DNA of 5,093 bases, taken from contig JAOZUU010000017.1 in NCBI GenBank assembly GCA_029938515.1, forward strand, positions 1 through 5,093, read 5' to 3'. Source of the DNA: Desulfobacterales bacterium. Lineage in GTDB: Bacteria > Desulfobacterota > Desulfobacteria > Desulfobacterales > QNYZ01. Position 1 is the first letter of the stretch; each line of letters begins with the position of its first letter. Below are positions 1-5,040 of the stretch, one piece after another. The notes under the pieces are model-generated. The model was not told where the DNA came from and made no database searches. It saw only the letters and a list, made by a program, of their open reading frames with translations. Made by a program: the position numbers and the translations under genes.

Positions 1-1091
1 CCCCGTTCGAACCGATAGGATGCGTCGCTGCCCAGGTTGAACCCTTTGGCGGTTCGGCGGATGCTGGCCGGATTAAAACAGGCGCTTTCAATGAGCACAC
101 GGGTGGTGGTGTCTTCGATTTCCGAGTTAAGCCCGCCCATGACGCCAGCCATGGCCACCGGTTTCTCACCATCACAGATCATCAGGGTGTCATCATGTAA
201 TTGCCGCGTTTGACCGTCCAGGGTTGTGAAATAGTCACCCTCTTTGGCGGTGCGGACCACGATCCGATGTTCGGCCAGGCAGTCAAAGTCAAATGCGTGC
301 AAGGGTTGGCCGGTTTCCATCATCACGAAATTGGTAATATCCACTACATTATTGACCGGTCGTAACCCCACCGAACGCAACCGGTCTTGCAGCCAGAAAG
401 GTGAAGGCCCGACGGTAATATCGGTAAGGATACGGGCCGCATAGCGCGGGCAAAGAGAGGGTGCTTCGATAGCCACTGATGTTATTTGATTGATAGCATT
501 GCCGGGGATCGGATCTGGAACGTCGGGATAGCGGGCCTTGGTATTATTGATGGCGGCGATTTCACGGCAGATTCCCAGGATGCTCAGACAGTCTGCCCGG
601 TTGGGGGTCAGGTCGATTTCCAGTACGGGATCGACTAAACCGAGCACCTGGTTCACAGGCTTGCCGACGGGATAGCCTGAACCGAGGATCATCAACCCAT
701 CGGCATCCGATCCCAGTCCCAGCTCTGCCTGGCTGCACAGCATCCCCTCGGAGGTCTCGCCACGGATAGTTGTTTTTTCCAGGACAAAGCCGTCGGGGAA
801 GACGGTCCCGGGCAAGGCCAGGGGAACCAGCAATCCCTTGTTGGTGTTGGGGGCCCCACAGACTACCGGAACATGGCCATTGCCGGTATCGACCTGGCAG
901 CAGGTTAACCGATCGGCATTGGGATGGGCGGTGACTGAATCGATGCGGCCCACTATGACCGAGTCGAGGTAGGCGTAACGCTCCGTAACGGCATCCACTT
1001 CCAATCCGACCATGGTCAGGCTATCGGCCAGTTGCTGAATATCGTATTCGCCGGGCAGGTAATTTTTAAGCCAGCTGAGACTAACTTTCAT
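1..1091 (-). CDS. pheT: Phenylalanyl-tRNA synthetase beta subunit, 5' part (runs off left edge)
   Basis: PheT pairs with PheS in the (alpha-beta)2 enzyme that charges tRNA-Phe; the beta subunit binds tRNA and edits mischarged Tyr-tRNA-Phe. The frame opens with ATG at 1091 (MKVSLSWLKNYL, the typical PheT start) and stays open for 363 codons to the window edge, a bit under half of the usual roughly 800 residues. Visible in order: an N-terminal helix region; an OB-fold tRNA-binding domain at about 40-150 (VIVGRIDSVTAHPNADRL at 45-62, then GAPN and the GETSEGMLCS segment); EIDLTPNRADCLS at 158-170; and the B3/B4 editing region from about 210, with NNVVDITNFVMMETGQPLHA and the terminal SDASYRFERG signature. 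B5 and the catalytic-like domain lie outside. No clear Shine-Dalgarno precedes the ATG. The 155-base gap from pheS is unusually long and repeat-bearing. The identity is secure. Confidence 0.97.
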   Translation of the reverse strand, partial: MKVSLSWLKNYLPGEYDIQQLADSLTMVGLEVDAVTERYAYLDSVIVGRIDSVTAHPNADRLTCCQVDTGNGHVPVVCGAPNTNKGLLVPLALPGTVFPDGFVLEKTTIRGETSEGMLCSQAELGLGSDADGLMILGSGYPVGKPVNQVLGLVDPVLEIDLTPNRADCLSILGICREIAAINNTKARYPDVPDPIPGNAINQITSVAIEAPSLCPRYAARILTDITVGPSPFWLQDRLRSVGLRPVNNVVDITNFVMMETGQPLHAFDFDCLAEHRIVVRTAKEGDYFTTLDGQTRQLHDDTLMICDGEKPVAMAGVMGGLNSEIEDTTTRVLIESACFNPASIRRTAKGFNLGSDASYRFER

Positions 1092-1100
1092 GGTTATCTT

Positions 1101-1136
1101 AGGTTAATCGGTTCATCGTTCACGGTTCCCGGTTAA
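1101..1136. repeat. Heptad repeat tract, CGGTTCA type
   Basis: Read on the plus strand, 1109-1136 divides into four consecutive heptads, CGGTTCA, TCGTTCA, CGGTTCC and CGGTTAA, with a related AGGTTAA just before at 1101. The stretch GTTAATCGGTTCA (1103-1115) recurs exactly at 4395-4407. The tract begins about ten bases upstream of the pheT start codon. Confidence 0.75.
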
Positions 1137-1213
1137 AGAGATCTAATCAACTGATTTCATAGAAAATGAAAAGCCGTTTCACCTACCTTCAGTTTCGACA
1201 AATTACAACCTTT

Positions 1214-1234
1214 GAACCCTGAACCCTGAACCGT
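1214..1234. repeat. Heptad repeat tract, GAACCCT type (inverted relative to 1101-1136)
   Basis: There are three consecutive heptads on the plus strand: GAACCCT, GAACCCT and GAACCGT. Their reverse complement is the GGTTC-containing heptad of the other tract in this spacer, so the two tracts form an imperfect inverted pair. The tract ends 12 bases from the pheS stop codon, but no U-run follows in the direction of transcription. Confidence 0.8.
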
Positions 1235-1246
1235 TCAGTTTAGAAG

Positions 1247-2269
1247 TTACTCAAATTGGGTTAGGAAACGCAAATCATTTTCAAAAAATTTACGAATATC
1301 ATCGATGCCGTATTTCAACATGGCAATTCGATCTACGCCCATGCCGAATGCAAAGCCGGTGTACTGCTGGGTATCATAGCCTACATTTTCCAGCACGGCC
1401 GGATGAACCATCCCGGACCCAAGGACTTCCAGCCAGCCGGTGTGGGAGCAAACCCGGCAACCGTCTCCCCGGCACATGACGCAGCGGATATCCACCTCTG
1501 CGCTCGGTTCCGTAAAGGGAAAAAAGCTCGGACGAAAACGCAAAGACGTCTGTTCGTCAAACATTTGATGAACAAAAGCTGTTAAAATTCCTTTAAGGTC
1601 CCCGAAAGAGATCCCTTTATCCACCATCAACCCCTCGACCTGGTGAAACATAGGGGTATGGGTCAGGTCGGAATCGCATCGAAAGACCTTGCCCGGTGCC
1701 ACTATCCGTACCGGGGGGGCTTGTTTTTCCATCACACGAACCTGTAGTGGAGATGTATGGGTTCTCAGCACAATATCGTCGGAGACGAAAAAGGTATCCT
1801 GCATATCCCGGGCGGGGTGTTCCCTGGGAAAATTGAGTGCTTCGAAATTGTAATAATCGGTTTCAATTTCGGGACCTTCGGCCACGGAAAATCCCAATCG
1901 CGCAAAAATATCGCAGATGCGGCGCATGATTAAAGTCACCGGGTGCAAGGCTCCCCGTGCAACCGGCCGGCCCGGCAGGGATACGTCAATGGAGGCTTCG
2001 AATGCGGTTTCACTTCGGTTTAACAGATCGGCCGCCTCAGCGAAAGCGGCTTCCAGGATCGCTTTTACCTCGTTGGCTTTTTTCCCGGCAGCGGGGCGCG
2101 CTTCAGGCGGCAGGCTGGCGATATTGCGCAAAAATTGCGTTATTGCCCCCTTGCGACCGAGATAGCGAATGGAAAGCGTTTCGATATCCGCAGTTGTACT
2201 CACGGATTTTGCAGCGGCCAGAGCCTCTTCTCGAATCTGTTCGATGGTGGGATTAGCTGTTTTACTCAT
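1247..2269 (-). CDS. pheS: Phenylalanyl-tRNA synthetase alpha subunit
   Basis: This is the catalytic subunit of phenylalanyl-tRNA synthetase, a class II enzyme that activates Phe with ATP and transfers it to tRNA-Phe together with PheT. From the ATG at 2269 it has 340 residues, close to the usual 330-350. The N-terminal 85 or so residues form the expected alanine-rich coiled coil (SIRYLGRKGAIT, FLRNIASLPPEARPAAGK). The catalytic domain shows motif 2 (GKVFRCDSDLTHTPMFHQVEGL, about 193-214), FRPSFFPFTEPSAEVDI (about 245-261) and motif 3 (GFAFGMGVDRIAML, 305-318), ending FFENDLRFLTQFE. Between these, cysteines at 263, 266, 271 and 274 (C-x2-C-x4-C-x2-C) form a probable zinc-binding insert that E. 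coli PheS lacks. The frame extends to TTG at 2278, but neither start has a strong ribosome site, so the start is uncertain by three codons. The stop is TAA. Confidence 0.97.
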   Translation of the reverse strand: MSKTANPTIEQIREEALAAAKSVSTTADIETLSIRYLGRKGAITQFLRNIASLPPEARPAAGKKANEVKAILEAAFAEAADLLNRSETAFEASIDVSLPGRPVARGALHPVTLIMRRICDIFARLGFSVAEGPEIETDYYNFEALNFPREHPARDMQDTFFVSDDIVLRTHTSPLQVRVMEKQAPPVRIVAPGKVFRCDSDLTHTPMFHQVEGLMVDKGISFGDLKGILTAFVHQMFDEQTSLRFRPSFFPFTEPSAEVDIRCVMCRGDGCRVCSHTGWLEVLGSGMVHPAVLENVGYDTQQYTGFAFGMGVDRIAMLKYGIDDIRKFFENDLRFLTQFE

Positions 2270-2343
2270 TGACACCAATTAAGCGAACTCTTATGCACCA
2301 AGATCTCGGAGCATCCCTTCGGTGAAAAAACGTTCAACACGGG

Positions 2344-2694
2344 CTAAAGATTTTGGGCGGCTAATTCGGCGATTCGGGCAAATCCGTCCGGATCGGACAC
2401 GGCCAGATCCGCCAGCACCTTACGATCGAGTTGAACACGGGCATTTTTCAAGCCATGGACAAACTTGCTGTACGACAGATTATTAAGACGCGCACCCGCA
2501 TTTATACGGGCAATCCATAAACGCCTGAAGTCCCTTTTTCGCGCCCTTCGATCGCGATACGCATACATATTCGCCTTATCCACGGCGTTGTTGGCAGTAC
2601 GAAATAATTTGCTGCGCGCACCCCGGTATCCCTTGGCCTCTTTTAAAACTTTCTTTCGACGGTGTCCGGCCTTATATCCACGTCTGACTCGCAT
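2344..2694 (-). CDS. rplT: 50S ribosomal protein L20 (bL20)
   Basis: bL20 is an early-assembly protein of the large ribosomal subunit that binds 23S rRNA; in several bacteria it also represses its own operon by binding mRNA. The 116-residue product matches the family length and pattern along its whole length: a very basic N-terminal helix ([31 protein letters not shown]), the [25 protein letters not shown] signature at about 45-69, and the globular C-terminal domain ([27 protein letters not shown]). The ATG at 2694 follows the ribosome site AAGGGAGT (2702-2709), with 8 bases between GGGAG and the start. It lies 47 bases after rpmI and stops with TAG 74 bases before the pheS ATG. Confidence 0.98.
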   Translation of the reverse strand: MRVRRGYKAGHRRKKVLKEAKGYRGARSKLFRTANNAVDKANMYAYRDRRARKRDFRRLWIARINAGARLNNLSYSKFVHGLKNARVQLDRKVLADLAVSDPDGFARIAELAAQNL

Positions 2695-2741
2695 GGTTTG
2701 TACTCCCTTGGTAAATAACTATTTGATTTACAAGCAATGTG

Positions 2742-2939
2742 TTAATGATTCGGCAACAGTGATTTTAAAGCTTTCACGTTAGTTTTGTCAACCAGCCGGC
2801 TTTTTCTTAGTGATCTTTTGCGTTTTCGGGACTTTTTGGTAAGAATGTGGCTGCTATGGGATTTTGAATATACGATTTTCCCGGAGCCTGTTTTTTTAAA
2901 TCGCTTGGCCGCACCGCGATTGGTTTTAATTTTCGGCAT
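2742..2939 (-). CDS. rpmI: 50S ribosomal protein L35 (bL35)
   Basis: bL35 is a small basic protein of the large ribosomal subunit. The 65-residue product has the family start [22 protein letters not shown], the basic [21 protein letters not shown] stretch and the LLPNH end, at exactly the usual length. The ATG at 2939 is preceded by AGGGGAG in an A-rich context, with 9 bases to the start. It sits in its standard place before rplT. Unlike in many operons, a 236-base structured spacer separates it from infC, which makes rpmI the likely point of control for the rpmI-rplT pair. Confidence 0.98.
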   Translation of the reverse strand: MPKIKTNRGAAKRFKKTGSGKIVYSKSHSSHILTKKSRKRKRSLRKSRLVDKTNVKALKSLLPNH

Positions 2940-2948
2940 GATTGTTAT

Positions 2949-2954
2949 CTCCCC
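2949..2954 (-). promoter_or_regulatory. rpmI ribosome binding site
   Basis: GGGGAG on the minus strand lies 9 bases before the rpmI ATG, within an AAAAGGGGAGA context. It lies outside the big inverted repeat, so simple occlusion by that hairpin is not evident. Confidence 0.8.
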
Positions 2955-2998
2955 TTTTCAAAATATAAATATTCACCGGTCGTCTTTTATAAAAATAG

Positions 2999-3096
2999 AT
3001 GGCGCGAGCAGTAGCTACTTTAGGGTCTTGGCAAGAATAAAATCCGGTGTCATCTCTGTGTATTTTATTCTTGTCGAGACCTTATGCTCACGCCAT
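2999..3096 (-). promoter_or_regulatory. Large two-part inverted repeat, possible attenuator
   Basis: The inner arms at 3024-3043 and 3062-3081 match at 18 of 20 positions across an 18-base loop. The outer arms at 2999-3010 and 3085-3096 match at 11 of 12. The linkers between inner and outer arms are unequal, 13 bases against 3, giving an asymmetric internal loop. In the transcribed minus-strand RNA the single outer mismatch becomes a G-U pair, while the two inner ones become A-C mismatches. A short U-run (UAUUUUUAU) begins 2 bases after the outer stem, as in an intrinsic terminator or attenuator. The function is inferred; the repeat itself is directly visible. Confidence 0.7.
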
Positions 3097-3099
3097 TAC

Positions 3100-3136
3100 G
3101 AAACCTTTTTAAAAAGTTTCATTTTTAAAAGGTCTC
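3100..3136 (-). promoter_or_regulatory. Hairpin just downstream of infC
   Basis: GAAACCTTTT (3100-3109) pairs with AAAAGGTCTC (3127-3136), with one G-U pair in the transcribed RNA. It continues through AAAAA (3111-3115) with TTTTT (3122-3126) after one bulged base, leaving a 6-base loop: about 15 pairs in all. The lower stem is richer in A-T and no U-run follows it, so it is a poor terminator taken alone. Its 5' arm in the RNA can instead pair with the next hairpin (see findings). Confidence 0.7.
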
Positions 3137-3175
3137 ATTACCGGGGTTGTTTTTTATCGGTTGAAGGTCGTCAGT

Positions 3176-3715
3176 TTACTTCGGAGCCAGGATCATCATA
3201 ATTGTTCGCCCTTCAAATTTCGGCATCTGCTCGACGACAGCCGTATCTGCCATTTCCTTGGCAATTCTTGCCAGCATTTCCCGACCTTGGCCGGACAGGG
3301 TAATCTCACGACCCCGGAACCGCACCGTTACCTTGACCTTATCACGGCGGTCGATAAATTTGCGGATATGGCCCAGCTTGGTCTGAAGGTCGTGGTCGCC
3401 GGTTTTGGGCCGAACCTTTATCTCCTTAAGTTGAAAGTGGGCTTGTTTTTTTTTGGCTTCCTGCTTTTTTTTCGTCTGTTCGTATTTATATCGGCCGTAA
3501 TCCATAATTTTGCAAACCGGTGGATTTGATTTAGGCGATACTTCCACCAAGTCCAAGCCGAATTCATCCGCCACTTTCAACGCCTCATCAGTCGGCACGA
3601 TACCGACCTGCCCGCCATCGGGATCGATTACGCGTACTTTGTCGACCTTGATCTGATGATTAATCCTGGTCTGATCGGATTGCTGCGGCCGATAGGGCCC
3701 TCGTGATATAGCTAT
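3176..3715 (-). CDS. infC: Translation initiation factor IF-3, apparent ATA start
   Basis: IF3 binds the 30S subunit, prevents 50S joining and checks the start codon and initiator tRNA. The product is 179 residues from the ATA at 3715, matching the usual length of about 180. The N domain begins TRINHQIKVDKVRVID (16-31) and contains LGLDLVEVSP-like FGLDLVEVSP and the family signature PPVCKIMDYGRYKYE. A lysine-rich linker helix (TKKKQEAKKKQ) follows, then the C domain with KEIKVRPKTGDHD and VTVRFRGREITLSGQGREML, ending MMILAPK. A GTG at 3598 would start the protein at residue 40 and remove half of the conserved N domain, so it is wrong. Between the upstream in-frame TAA and the conserved N terminus there is no ATG, GTG or TTG. 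The ATA at 3715 is ideally placed behind AGGAGGTG. A rare start codon is the known basis of IF3 autoregulation (AUU in E. coli). Confidence 0.95.
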   Translation of the reverse strand: MAISRGPYRPQQSDQTRINHQIKVDKVRVIDPDGGQVGIVPTDEALKVADEFGLDLVEVSPKSNPPVCKIMDYGRYKYEQTKKKQEAKKKQAHFQLKEIKVRPKTGDHDLQTKLGHIRKFIDRRDKVKVTVRFRGREITLSGQGREMLARIAKEMADTAVVEQMPKFEGRTIMMILAPK

Positions 3716-3861
3716 ACTTTCACCTCCTGGTTAAAGCGACCTGGTCTGTTTATCCCCGAGCTAGGGGCTATAATTGCATGCTTGCCATATCGAATCATTT
3801 CCCAAAAAGCAAGTAAAACTTGAATCAGATAAAAATCGAGCCCCTTCAAGTGAACGACGTA
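3716..3861 (-). other. infC leader / deaminase-infC spacer
   Basis: This is a 146-base gap. It is AT-rich in its upstream half and could hold a promoter for infC, but I find no pair of -35 and -10 boxes good enough to name. A short inverted repeat, CCCC (3754-3757) with GGGG (3764-3767) around a 6-base loop, lies in the leader; it is too small to assign a role. No U-rich terminator for the deaminase gene is evident. Confidence 0.5.
3721..3728 (-). promoter_or_regulatory. infC ribosome binding site that decides the ATA start
   Basis: AGGAGGTG on the minus strand is a near-perfect Shine-Dalgarno, with 7 bases between AGGAGG and the ATA at 3713-3715. A second in-frame ATA at 3707-3709 is six bases further and less well spaced. 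An in-frame TAA lies five codons upstream of the first ATA, so the start must fall in this short stretch. Confidence 0.85.
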
Positions 3862-4386
3862 TCATTTCTGGGCCAGTGTGTATTGGGCCAGGTCACTGCC
3901 TTGCCAATAATCGTTTTTCCCATCCCTGAAAAATGCCTTGAAAAGAGCCAGGCTTTCATTTCGCCGAATATGTGGAATAATGGTGATCTGTTGTTTTCGA
4001 TAAAGGGGCGCCAGTTTTTTCAAATCAGACTGCGTTCCTCCACCCATGACATCTTCATACGCGTAAACAATGGTACCGATACCGCTAAGTAGGATAGCGG
4101 CATAGCACATCAGGCAGGGCTCCATGGTGCAGTAAATCGTGGTTTCAGTCGGGTTGATGGAACCGTCGGCCTGGTAAAATTGCCTCAAAGCCACCATTTC
4201 GGCATGGTCGATCTCGTTGACGGGGCCGTTGGATACCGACCGGGTCGTACCGGCGCGTACACCGCTTGCAATGATCTGGTTCCGGTGAACCAGAAGGCAC
4301 CCAACGGGAAATTCACCATCCTTCAAAGCGGTTCTCGCTAAATCCAGGGCCTTGCCCATGTAGTCGGAATGGTCCATGGGTTGCAT
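3862..4386 (-). CDS. Nucleoside deaminase, TadA/cytidine-deaminase-fold family
   Basis: This is a zinc-dependent hydrolytic deaminase of the family that includes the tRNA adenosine deaminase TadA (A34 to inosine), guanine deaminase and cytosine deaminase. The 174-residue product has the full active site: H61-A-E63 (DHAEMVAL), where His binds zinc and Glu shuttles protons, and P90-C91-x2-C94 (MEPCLMCYAAILLSGI), whose cysteines bind zinc. The N terminus MGKALDLARTALKDGEFPVGCLLV is typical. After the active site, VYAYEDVMGGGT stands where TadA usually has a DPKxGA-like segment, and the residues around HAE (SNGPVNEID) also differ from textbook TadA, so the substrate is open: tRNA adenosine or a free base or nucleoside. 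ATG at 4386 (with AGG close by) and ATG at 4377 are both possible starts. It is transcribed toward infC, 146 bases away from the ATA start. Confidence 0.92.
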   Translation of the reverse strand: MQPMDHSDYMGKALDLARTALKDGEFPVGCLLVHRNQIIASGVRAGTTRSVSNGPVNEIDHAEMVALRQFYQADGSINPTETTIYCTMEPCLMCYAAILLSGIGTIVYAYEDVMGGGTQSDLKKLAPLYRKQQITIIPHIRRNESLALFKAFFRDGKNDYWQGSDLAQYTLAQK

Positions 4387-4401
4387 TTACCTATGTTAAT
4401 C

Positions 4402-4450
4402 GGTTCAACATTCACTGTTCAATGTTGAACGTTGGATGTTCGATGTTCAT
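4402..4450. repeat. Tract of seven consecutive heptads, TGTTCAA type
   Basis: Read on the plus strand, the 49 bases divide without gaps into GGTTCAA, CATTCAC, TGTTCAA, TGTTGAA, CGTTGGA, TGTTCGA and TGTTCAT. Each heptad keeps the TT at positions 3-4 and mostly the C-A or G-A after it. It fills most of the spacer between the HsdR-like gene and the deaminase. It shares the exact edge GTTAATCGGTTCA (4395-4407) with the pheS-pheT spacer at 1103-1115. It is therefore likely one of a dispersed family of intergenic heptad arrays in this genome. Confidence 0.8.
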
Positions 4451-4473
4451 TTTTTTAGTCCCTACCTGGCTAT

Positions 4474-5037
4474 CTACCTTCCGTCTTCCAGACGACAAAC
4501 GGTGGTGTCGCAGGGACATGCTCCGTCAATTTCATAGCAGTATACGATTCGGGCGGCCATTTCCATTTTTATATTCGATATCGGTGTAAATTTGTATCCG
4601 GATACAATTCCGGTCAGCTGATCCCGGTTTGGGATTTGATCGATCCCCCGGGCGATAACCTTTTCGGAAACAGTATCGAGAGATTCGGCATCCTCGCCAT
4701 TCGTTACGACGACTACGGGCACCTGATAGCTCGTCACCAGTCGCGCCATTGCCAGGGTCGGTGTATGACGTGTCGTCAATGATCCGGGACCGTATTTAAT
4801 CAGCATGCCGATCTTATCGCCACTGATTACGCTGAAATCAATGGAGATCCCGGCTTTTTTTTCGCCGGCGGACACGATGAGTTGTCGGCGGGCGATGACT
4901 TCCGGTTTATCATATCCCAGGGTATCGACCAGCAGCCGGGCGATTTTTTGCCGGTATCGCTCATCATGGGTATCCGGCACTACGTCGCCGGTCAGATAGT
5001 CGGTCAGTTTCCCGAGGATCAGATGATGTCCGTCCAT
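4474..5037 (-). CDS. Small protein with type I restriction HsdR N-terminal-like domain, probably not a nuclease
   Basis: The 187-residue product resembles the stand-alone HsdR N-terminal domain family (HSDR_N_2, a PD-(D/E)xK fold). Matching elements are ERYRQKIARLLVDTLGYDKPEV (26-47, the usual R-x-R-Q-x-L-x2-L-V-x2-L-G-Y pattern), a strand with D67 (ISIDFSV), a strand where ExK is expected (GMLIKYGPGSL, 77-87), a helix (TLAMARLVTSYQVP) and the strand VVVVTNGEDAE (108-118). The acidic residue of ExK is replaced by L79, while K81 remains, so cleavage activity is doubtful. The C-terminal 20 or so residues carry cysteines 167, 174, 176 and 181, perhaps a metal site. No methylase or specificity gene is nearby, so this is not a visible restriction system. 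Its role is unknown. The ATG at 5037 lacks a clear ribosome site and may depend on coupling to an upstream gene. Confidence 0.75.
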   Translation of the reverse strand: MDGHHLILGKLTDYLTGDVVPDTHDERYRQKIARLLVDTLGYDKPEVIARRQLIVSAGEKKAGISIDFSVISGDKIGMLIKYGPGSLTTRHTPTLAMARLVTSYQVPVVVVTNGEDAESLDTVSEKVIARGIDQIPNRDQLTGIVSGYKFTPISNIKMEMAARIVYCYEIDGACPCDTTVCRLEDGR

Positions 5038-5040
5038 TTT

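Larger units (their letters stand above)
1092..1246. other. pheS-pheT spacer carrying heptad repeats
   Basis: This is a 155-base non-coding gap between two genes that are usually nearly contiguous. It holds a heptad tract at each side in opposite orientation, and a spacer of about 75 bases (1137-1210) in which I recognise nothing. The two tracts are partly complementary (GGTTCA against TGAACC), so a long imperfect hairpin in the pheS-pheT mRNA is possible. I see no convincing terminator with a U-run and no clear promoter. Confidence 0.8.
2940..3175 (-). other. Structured infC-rpmI spacer, candidate regulatory leader or attenuator
   Basis: This is a 236-base non-coding region in the middle of the operon. 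In transcription order it holds a hairpin at 3100-3136, a longer two-part inverted repeat at 2999-3096, then a short T-run (CTATTTTTAT, on the minus strand) right after the outer stem, and finally the rpmI ribosome site. The position suggests control of rpmI-rplT, by attenuation or by L20 binding as known in other bacteria. I do not recognise a published leader family here, and a palindromic mobile repeat is the main alternative. Confidence 0.55.

Noticed and set aside
2270..2278. TTG start for pheS at 2278
   Set aside because: It adds three residues outside the conserved part and is no better served by a ribosome site; the ATG at 2269 is preferred, though not proven.
2300..2335. Possible hairpin in the rplT-pheS gap (CACCGAAG with CTTGGTG)
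   Set aside because: Only seven pairs with a bulge and a long loop, and no U-run downstream; too weak to call a terminator or leader.
2785..3201. A 138-codon plus-strand open frame across the infC-rpmI spacer
   Set aside because: Most of it is antisense to rpmI, the infC end and the inverted repeats; its product is a patchwork without recognisable domains and no ribosome site was seen.
3161..3529. A 122-codon plus-strand open frame antisense to infC
   Set aside because: It is fully explained as the complement of the conserved infC frame; the Phe/Leu-rich end comes from the antisense of the lysine-rich linker.
3176..3598. GTG start for infC at 3598
   Set aside because: It would delete 39 residues that match the IF3 N domain; no ribosome site stands before it, while the upstream ATA has an excellent one.
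3752..3769. CCCC-GGGG hairpin in the infC leader as an operator or terminator
   Set aside because: Four G-C pairs with a mismatch outside and no U-run; it is noted under the spacer but not given a function.
3770..3861. Sigma-70 promoter for infC
   Set aside because: AT-rich sequence is present (for example TTGCTT followed 17 bases later by TATGGC), but matches to both boxes are poor; naming one would be guesswork.
3820..4092. A 90-codon plus-strand open frame
   Set aside because: It overlaps the C-terminal half of the deaminase gene on the opposite strand and has no family features.
4402..4450. Heptad tract as a CRISPR array
   Set aside because: Units are 7 bases with no spacers between them; this is a tandem repeat, not a repeat-spacer array.
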